From assembly GCA_002336805.1 (NCBI GenBank), contig DDEZ01000012.1, positions 631,594-695,593 of the forward strand: a stretch of DNA of 64,000 bases, read 5' to 3'. This document shows, one piece after another, positions 58,362 to 64,000 of this stretch. This DNA is from Bacteroidetes bacterium UBA1941. Its GTDB lineage: Bacteria; Bacteroidota; Bacteroidia; Chitinophagales; LD1. The notes below the pieces were generated by a model. That model saw nothing but the letters and a program-made list of their open reading frames with translations, was not told where the DNA came from and ran no database searches. The first letter of the stretch is position 1. Every line of letters starts with the position of its first letter. Made by a program: the position numbers and the translations under genes.

Positions 58362-58633
58362 GATGATGATTTGTGGCTTCAAATGTACCAAAAAGGAATG
58401 CTAAGCGAATTTTTTGTGCAGTTAAAATCAACACACAAAAAATACATGGCAGAGTTTCAACGTAATAAACTGAATGCGAGTTGTCTTTGAGAGCAAAAGG
58501 GCCGCAAATGGTTGATATTATTAGCGCGGAGCCAGCTTTCGGTTTTCGGAAAAATCATTGAAATCAATGAGACAACATGGAAAAAAATATGCTGCTGATT
58601 TTTCACATACGTCTTTTTTCAGAATAAAAACTT

Positions 58634-58641
58634 TACGTTTG
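58634..58641 (+). promoter_or_regulatory. -7 promoter element of the T9SS type B cargo gene
   Basis: TACGTTTG matches the Bacteroidota consensus TAnnTTTG and lies 26 bp before the start codon. It is inside the 306-bp gap 58362-58667, which otherwise shows only AT-rich sequence and no gene. Confidence 0.6.
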
Positions 58642-58667
58642 TCCTGTCCTCCAAAACATCTTACCGG

Positions 58668-60677
58668 ATGAAAAAACTCTACAACCCGTTCATCAGCCTT
58701 TTATTCCTGATGGGAATACTGGCGCACAGTACACCATCAGCTGCGCAGGTCACTGCCTCCGACTCACTGACACTCGTAAGCCTCTACAATAGTACCGGTG
58801 GCAGCCTGTGGATCAACCACAGCGGCTGGCTCTCATCTAATGTAGGTACGTGGTATGGTATCACCACTGCCGGCGGCCGTGTGACACGCATCTCCCTGCC
58901 GGGGAACAACCTCTCCGGTGCCGCCACAGACTCACTGTATAAACTGAGTGCACTAAAGGTAGCTGACCTAAGCATGAACGGGCTGACCTACTTCCCGGTG
59001 CTGACCGGCCTGCACCTGGATACGCTGAACCTGGCGAATAACAAACTGACATTCCGCCACCTGGTGCCTAATAAGGCTCATGTAGATTCTTTCTACTACG
59101 CACCTCAGGATAGCGTAGAGGCATATGTAGATACGATAGCTACCGAGCAGTCTGCTATATCACTGGTGACCACTACTGATGCTAACCCTCTGACCGGCGA
59201 CAACTACAGGTGGTACCTGGATACGACACTGATCGTATCCGGCTCTTCTAATGTCTACACCATACTATGCATGGACAGCTCCAATGCAGGTAACTACTAC
59301 ATACGTATCACCAATGCACAGCTGCCTGCCCTGACACTCTACCGCCGTGCTATCACGCTGCATGTACGCGGCCTGTCTACTCCGGGTCCGGACTTTCATG
59401 TATGCGCGTCTACCTCTACGCTGCAGGGCACAGCACCGGCCGGCGCCAGTGTACTGTGGGCTACCCTCACCGGCGGCGGCCAAGCGCTGAATGATACACT
59501 GGCCAATACTCAGGTCAATAACCTGACAGTAGGTGCCAATGTATTCCAGTTTGGAGTGACGGCTAATAATATCTCCTGCCCAGCCAATAAGTACTCGTAT
59601 GCCAGTGTGACCATCACGCGCGATACTAATCCATCTCCTGCCTATGCGGGACTCGACCAGAGTGTGTGCAGCCCTCAGGCTACGCTCTCTGCTGGGCCAC
59701 CATCTGTAGGTACGGGCACATGGACGGTGATCAAAGGTGCGGGCACTGTAGCACAGTCCGGCAGTGCATCTACTGCGGTCAATGGCCTGTCCTTTGGTGA
59801 AAACATCCTGCGCTGGCAGCTGGCAAACGGAGCCTGTGTGCCTACCTTCTTTGATGAAGTGAAGATCTACCGTGACGATACGCTGAGGACTGTCAACGCC
59901 GGTATGGACACCTCTATCTGCCCTACTACCTATGTACTGGGCGGCGTACTGCCTGCTGATGCATCCGGTGTATGGAGTGTGGTGTCAGGTGCGGGTACAT
60001 TCTCTCCTGCAGACTCCCCGCGCGCTACTGTGACCGGGCTCAATGAATTTGCCAATACGCTGCGCTGGACCGTGTCAAACGCGTGCAATACACTATCTGA
60101 CGATGTAGTAGTGACAGTCTACCACTTCGTACATGCCAATGCAGGACCAGACAGGACCGTCTACTACTCTCCTATCACACGCTACCCGCTGGCAGATACA
60201 CTCAGTGTAGCAGTAGGTGGCACGGCTCCATATACCTATGCATGGACACCGGCAGATAATCTGGATGACGCCGGCAAAGAGCATGCACTTTTCCTCACGC
60301 CGGACACTGGTGTGTACACCTTTGCCGTGCTGGTGACTGATGCACATGGCTGTACAGCTACAGATGATGTGGTCTATACCGCTACCAAGGGTACTGTACT
60401 GGCAGTGCCGACACTCTTCACTCCTAATGGTGATGGGCTGAATGACGAACTCTACATACCCGGCATAGAGAGCTATCCGGACAATGAACTGACCGTAGTA
60501 GACCGCAATGACCAGGTGGTACTGCACCGCAATGGCTACAAAAATGACTGGAAAGGAACAAATGAAGAAGGGTTCTCACAACTGGGGCACAAACTGGCTG
60601 CAGACACTTACTTCTACACGCTGAAACTGGAAGATGGCAAAACGATCCAGAAAGGCTTTTTCCTCATCAAATACTAA
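58668..60677 (+). CDS. Secreted protein with type B (gliding-associated) T9SS sorting domain
   Basis: The 669-residue protein has a signal peptide. A leucine-rich-like start follows (LVSLYNSTGGSLWINHSGW, RISLPGNNLSG; about 30-130), then several Ig/PKD-like segments (VWSVVSGAGTF repeated in form). It ends with the CTD type B (gliding motility-associated C-terminal) domain: LFTPNGDGLNDELYIPGIE, LTVVDRNDQVV, NDWKGTNEEG and ADTYFYTLKL. It is first in a three-gene unit with PorP/SprF and OmpA-PD40 genes, the usual partners for display of type B cargo. Confidence 0.9.
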   Translation: MKKLYNPFISLLFLMGILAHSTPSAAQVTASDSLTLVSLYNSTGGSLWINHSGWLSSNVGTWYGITTAGGRVTRISLPGNNLSGAATDSLYKLSALKVADLSMNGLTYFPVLTGLHLDTLNLANNKLTFRHLVPNKAHVDSFYYAPQDSVEAYVDTIATEQSAISLVTTTDANPLTGDNYRWYLDTTLIVSGSSNVYTILCMDSSNAGNYYIRITNAQLPALTLYRRAITLHVRGLSTPGPDFHVCASTSTLQGTAPAGASVLWATLTGGGQALNDTLANTQVNNLTVGANVFQFGVTANNISCPANKYSYASVTITRDTNPSPAYAGLDQSVCSPQATLSAGPPSVGTGTWTVIKGAGTVAQSGSASTAVNGLSFGENILRWQLANGACVPTFFDEVKIYRDDTLRTVNAGMDTSICPTTYVLGGVLPADASGVWSVVSGAGTFSPADSPRATVTGLNEFANTLRWTVSNACNTLSDDVVVTVYHFVHANAGPDRTVYYSPITRYPLADTLSVAVGGTAPYTYAWTPADNLDDAGKEHALFLTPDTGVYTFAVLVTDAHGCTATDDVVYTATKGTVLAVPTLFTPNGDGLNDELYIPGIESYPDNELTVVDRNDQVVLHRNGYKNDWKGTNEEGFSQLGHKLAADTYFYTLKLEDGKTIQKGFFLIKY

Positions 60678-60698
60678 ACCCGACTAAACCTCATCTGT

Positions 60699-61625
60699 AT
60701 GAGAAAATCATATACACTCATAGCTGTACTCTCTGCTGTGATGGCTCTGGCCTCCCTCTCTGCCGGTGCACAGGGCATCCGCCACTACTGGCTCAATAAC
60801 CAGGTGCTCTACAATCCTGCCATGGCAGGTGCCAAAGAAGACGTGGTGGGCTCACTGATATTCAATCAACAGCAGGCTACATTCCCGGGGGCGCCACGCA
60901 CACTGCTGGCTCAGGCCAATGGCCGCCTGGGCTATACCAGCTCCTCACTGGGCGGTGCTATATCATATGAAGAATATGGTGTGCTGAAAAACTACAGCGC
61001 TACGCTCTCCTACTCCTATGGTGTCAAGCTCAAGAAAGGCCGCCGCCTGATGCTCGGCTTGTCAGGGTCTTTTGGTGCGATACAGGAGAACGGCAGCGGG
61101 CTGACCACTACATTCAACGGTGACGATATATTCAAACTCAATACGACAGCCTATCAGGTCAATGTATCTGTAGGCGCTGCGTATGTGACAAAGAATTTCT
61201 ATGTAGGATTCTCAGTGCCAAAGCTCGTGCACAATGCCTATGACTATGCGGTGAGCAAGAACAGGTATAGCCTGGAGAAATTTAACTTTAACCTGATGGC
61301 GGGGTACGACCTGAAGACGCGCAATGACTTCCACTTCATGCCGTCATTTATGATCCGCTCTGACAAGCAGGAGCGCTTTAACGCTGATATCAACCTGAAC
61401 TTCAAATACAAGGATGTTTTTTGGTTTGGCCCGTACTACCGTGTCAATGCAGCCTTTGGCTTCATACTGGGAGTAGGCATCACGAAGTATGTACAGCTGA
61501 GCTACGCAGGTGAGCTGCAGCAGACGAAGTTCCGTACATCCAGCTATGGCAATCATGAAGTGGTGCTCGGATTCAAGATCCCTAAGTTTAACACCCGCAT
61601 CGCTCAGTCGCCCAGATATTTTTAA
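60699..61625 (+). CDS. PorP/SprF family T9SS outer-membrane protein
   Basis: The 308-residue protein has a signal peptide (to about residue 25) and the family start YWLNNQVLYNPAMAGAKEDV, followed by a 14-strand-like barrel and GFSVPKLVHN, with VQLSYAGELQQTKF near the end. SprF-like proteins hold type B cargo on the surface. It lies 21 bp after the cargo gene and 42 bp before the OmpA-PD40 gene. Confidence 0.92.
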   Translation: MRKSYTLIAVLSAVMALASLSAGAQGIRHYWLNNQVLYNPAMAGAKEDVVGSLIFNQQQATFPGAPRTLLAQANGRLGYTSSSLGGAISYEEYGVLKNYSATLSYSYGVKLKKGRRLMLGLSGSFGAIQENGSGLTTTFNGDDIFKLNTTAYQVNVSVGAAYVTKNFYVGFSVPKLVHNAYDYAVSKNRYSLEKFNFNLMAGYDLKTRNDFHFMPSFMIRSDKQERFNADINLNFKYKDVFWFGPYYRVNAAFGFILGVGITKYVQLSYAGELQQTKFRTSSYGNHEVVLGFKIPKFNTRIAQSPRYF

Positions 61626-61667
61626 GTGAAAGAAAAGAATACGAACGCCCAACCAAGCCTACATCAC

Positions 61668-63602
61668 ATGAAATACTATCACATAGCCACCCTCTCCTGC
61701 CTGCTGCTGACAGCCACAGGAGCCGAAGCGAGCAAAGCCAGCCGCTGGGAAAAAGCTGTAAAGTGCGCAGATAAAAAAGCGCAGCAGAAATACTATGTAG
61801 CTGCCGCCGAAAAATATGAGCGCATACTGGCAGCGCCATGCAGCCGTGATACGGCGTGGCGTGACAGCCTCTATAGCGTAAAGGTGAAGCTGGCCGGCTG
61901 CTATATGAAGATGGGCAATAGTATCAAGGCGGAGTCTACCTACTCAGAAGTGATAAAGGCAGGCAAGGCCAATGGGCAGGTCACCTTTGACTATGCGCGC
62001 GCGCTGGAGGCCAATAGCAAGTATGCAGAGGCTAAAGAACAATTTGAGAAAGCGGCGAATGACCCGACGCTGAAGGGCAAGATGGCGGCTGAATTTGCTG
62101 AAGTAGCGGAGAAAGGAACTCACAATACGCATAAGAATACCTTCCATATAGAGCGTACGCCATTTAATACAAACGCTACCGAATATGCGCCTGCATATTA
62201 TAAGAAAGGCCTGGCATTTACCTCAAACCGTGCTGAGCGCGGCCAGGCGTCAGAGCGTATCATGTGGAATAAGGAGCCATTCACAGATATTTATACTGTG
62301 CAGGAAGATGGCAAGGGCGACCTGAATGTAATAGACAAACTGCCGGGGTCTATCAACTCAAGGCTGAATGATGGCGCAGCTACTTTCAACGCTGCCTATG
62401 ATGAGGTCTTCTTTACCCGCAACAATAAGAAGAACAAAAAGCACGACCAGCTGCAGATCCTGCATAGCACCTACAACGGTAGCGAGTGGAGCAGTCCTGA
62501 GCTGCTAAACTTTGAGATGGAAGGTGCCAACTATGCGCACCCATCACTCTCTCCGGACGGCAGTACGCTGTACTTCTCATCTGATGTGCAGGGCAGCGGC
62601 CAGGGTGGTATGGATCTCTACTATGCCCGCCGCAATGGCAGCATATGGGAGTCTCCGATCAACCTCGGCACACAGGTCAATACTTCGGGCAATGAACTCT
62701 TCCCATACCTGGCAGCTGATAGTGTTCTCTTCTTCACCTCAGACGGATGGCCGGGCTATGGCGGGCTGGATGTATTCCACGCGCGTATGGAGGGTGCCAA
62801 ATTCGGCAAGGTGCATAACATGGGCATCAACTTTAACTCTGCCAAGGATGACCTCAGCATCATAGTAGACAGCAAGAACCGTATGGGCTACTTTGCCAGC
62901 AATAGGGATGGTGATGACGATATCTTTAGTTTCAGCCTGCCGGCGCCCAAAGAAGAGAAGAAAGAAGAGCCACTATACAGCGCTACGCTGGTAGATGCTG
63001 CCACTCGCCAGCCTATAGGCAATGCGCGTGTAGAAGTAGCTGATCCGCGCAGCCCAGGTGAAGGTGCCTTCTACTACACCAATGAGAAGGGGGTGATGTA
63101 CTATGACAAGAAGGTAAAAACTACCGACGTAGTGCGCGTAGGCAAGGACGACTACCAGACCCAGATCATATCCGGTGCCAGCATCTCTGACAAGGGAACC
63201 GTGGAAGTACCCATGGTGGCTGAGAAGCGTGTAAAGGAAGATGTAAACCATCCATACACGACCATCCTCTACTATGAGCTGAATACATCAAACCTCGGCA
63301 CAGCATCTAAAGACACACTGCACTCTGTGCTGCAAAAAATGAAGGAAGATCCAAACAATGTGGTCTACATCAGCGGCTATGCTGACCAGCATGGCTCGGA
63401 CACCTACAATAATGGCCTCTCCCTGCGCCGTGTGAAAGAAGTAGTAGACTACCTGGCAGCACAGGGCATCTCCACTATACGTATCCGCTCCGCCTACTTT
63501 GGTGCGGTAAAACTGAGCAAAGACTGCCTGACAGACGCTAAGTGTGTAGAAGAGACCAACCGCCGCAATCGCCGCGTAGAGATCAAGGTGGCAAACCAGT
63601 AA
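61668..63602 (+). CDS. OmpA-family protein with TPR and PD40 repeats (PorE/SprE-like lineage)
   Basis: The protein has about 644 residues, a signal peptide and an N-terminal TPR-like region (KAVKCADKKAQQKYYVAAAEKYE, FDYARALEANSKYAEAKEQFE). A WD40-like PD40 propeller follows (HPSLSPDGSTLYFSSDVQG, YFASNRDGDDDIFSF), then a carboxypeptidase-like domain and a C-terminal OmpA domain (YISGYADQHGSDTYNNGLS, RRNRRVEIKV). It probably anchors the T9SS-linked complex to peptidoglycan. The ATG at 61668 gives the signal peptide; the in-frame GTG at 61626 is less likely. Confidence 0.9.
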   Translation: MKYYHIATLSCLLLTATGAEASKASRWEKAVKCADKKAQQKYYVAAAEKYERILAAPCSRDTAWRDSLYSVKVKLAGCYMKMGNSIKAESTYSEVIKAGKANGQVTFDYARALEANSKYAEAKEQFEKAANDPTLKGKMAAEFAEVAEKGTHNTHKNTFHIERTPFNTNATEYAPAYYKKGLAFTSNRAERGQASERIMWNKEPFTDIYTVQEDGKGDLNVIDKLPGSINSRLNDGAATFNAAYDEVFFTRNNKKNKKHDQLQILHSTYNGSEWSSPELLNFEMEGANYAHPSLSPDGSTLYFSSDVQGSGQGGMDLYYARRNGSIWESPINLGTQVNTSGNELFPYLAADSVLFFTSDGWPGYGGLDVFHARMEGAKFGKVHNMGINFNSAKDDLSIIVDSKNRMGYFASNRDGDDDIFSFSLPAPKEEKKEEPLYSATLVDAATRQPIGNARVEVADPRSPGEGAFYYTNEKGVMYYDKKVKTTDVVRVGKDDYQTQIISGASISDKGTVEVPMVAEKRVKEDVNHPYTTILYYELNTSNLGTASKDTLHSVLQKMKEDPNNVVYISGYADQHGSDTYNNGLSLRRVKEVVDYLAAQGISTIRIRSAYFGAVKLSKDCLTDAKCVEETNRRNRRVEIKVANQ

Positions 63603-63625
63603 CAGTTTAACAACTCCTGATAGTG

Positions 63626-63654
63626 AAATGGTTATCTTTGATAGATAACCATTT
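63626..63654 (+). terminator. Terminator hairpin that also contains a -7 promoter box
   Basis: A perfect 12-bp stem (AAATGGTTATCT 63626-63637, AGATAACCATTT 63643-63654) with a 5-nt loop is followed by a T-rich tract. The sequence TATCTTTG (63633-63640) inside it matches TAnnTTTG and lies 22 bp before the next start codon. Confidence 0.75.
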
Positions 63655-63662
63655 TTCTTTTT

Positions 63663-64000
63663 ATGAAGTTCTCGTCTACACTATTTGTAATTGGCTTGGT
63701 TCTTTTCTCGTCTATAGCTGTAGCACAGCAGGAGCGGTATGACCGCGTGCAGGTCACCTTTGATGCTGCACACACCATATCACAGCTCGCCGCCCTCGGC
63801 ATAGAGGCAGATCACGGCCAGCTGAAGAAGGGCTTTTCGCTGACTACAGACCTGTCAGCCTCTGAGGTACAGAAAATAGCAGGTGCTGGCTTTAGCTATC
63901 AGGTGCTGATACAGGATGTGGCCAGCTACTACGCTCAGCAGCGTGCTGCAGTGCAGCCTGCATCACCCCGTACGGTGACCTGCAGCTCACCTTTCAGCTA
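63663..64000 (+). CDS. Secreted protein, N-terminal part, probable M14 zinc carboxypeptidase (partial)
   Basis: The gene runs off the window; 112 residues are visible. A signal peptide (MKFSSTLFVIGLVLFSSIAVAQQ) is followed by YDRVQVTFDAAHTISQLAALG, GIEADHGQLKKGFSLTTDLS and GFSYQVLIQDVASYY. This resembles the propeptide of secreted Bacteroidota M14 metallocarboxypeptidases (YxRVxI, LGIDxDHG, DVSxYY). The catalytic HxxE domain is outside the window, so the call is tentative. Confidence 0.6.
   Translation, partial: MKFSSTLFVIGLVLFSSIAVAQQERYDRVQVTFDAAHTISQLAALGIEADHGQLKKGFSLTTDLSASEVQKIAGAGFSYQVLIQDVASYYAQQRAAVQPASPRTVTCSSPFS

Overview
The window comes from a Bacteroidota chromosome, probably a Chitinophaga-like gliding lineage. 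The evidence is type IX secretion (T9SS) C-terminal sorting domains of type A and B, a PorP/SprF barrel, OmpA proteins with thrombospondin-3 or PD40 repeats, a TonB-dependent receptor followed by a DUF4249 lipoprotein, fused CcoNO, and promoters with the Bacteroidota -7 element TAnnTTTG. No rRNA, tRNA, CRISPR array or intact transposase was seen.

Layout. 1-2.7 kb: end of a glycine-rich protein, myo-inositol oxygenase, a DUF962 membrane protein and a HemG-like flavodoxin. 2.8-6.5 kb: three overlapping genes for a beta-CASP metallo-beta-lactamase protein, a PAS histidine kinase and a receiver/CRP fusion regulator. 6.5-11.9 kb (minus strand): universal stress protein, two small unknown proteins, acetate kinase and phosphoketolase. 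11.9-20.9 kb (minus): a full cbb3 oxidase locus, ccoS-ccoNO-ccoQ-ccoP-ccoG-ccoH-TauE/SafE, preceded by DUF2892-ccoI. 21-25.7 kb: VIT1/CCC1 transporter, di-heme peroxidase with MbnP, small proteins, pirin and MscL. 25.7-38 kb: arylsulfotransferase-like protein, two paralogous modules (a secreted dockerin/T9SS protein divergent from a 470-residue helical protein) and an OmpA/TSP3 porin-like protein. 38-43.6 kb: DUF1015, then a repeat-rich, partly AT-rich accessory stretch with a DnaE C-terminal remnant. 43.6-52 kb: ABC-F ATPase, unknown secreted protein, TonB receptor with DUF4249, thiolase. 52-64 kb: a 2055-residue T9SS cargo protein, then a type B cargo, PorP/SprF and OmpA-PD40 cluster, and the start of a probable M14 carboxypeptidase.

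The most interesting system is a likely low-oxygen control circuit. The histidine kinase is FixL-like in its PAS domain. Its partner joins a FixJ-like receiver and a FixK/FNR-like CRP domain in one chain. Five promoters in the window share one 66-bp layout: a distal ATGAC-N4-GTCAT palindrome, a weaker similar site exactly 22 bp closer to the gene, and a -7 box starting 52 bp past the distal dyad. They precede the regulator's own operon, the HemG-like gene, the stress/phosphoketolase operon, the ccoS-NO-Q-P-G-H operon and the DUF2892-ccoI operon. This would place respiration on the high-affinity oxidase, its copper and heme supply, and an ATP-yielding acetate pathway under one two-component switch. 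The sites and geometry are seen in the sequence. The assignment of the regulator is inference.

A second notable system is the duplicated module at 27.3-35.5 kb. Two secreted proteins with different recognition regions (leucine-rich repeats or six Ig-like repeats) share a dockerin, cohesin-like and sorting-domain tail, and each stands divergently beside a paralogous helical protein.
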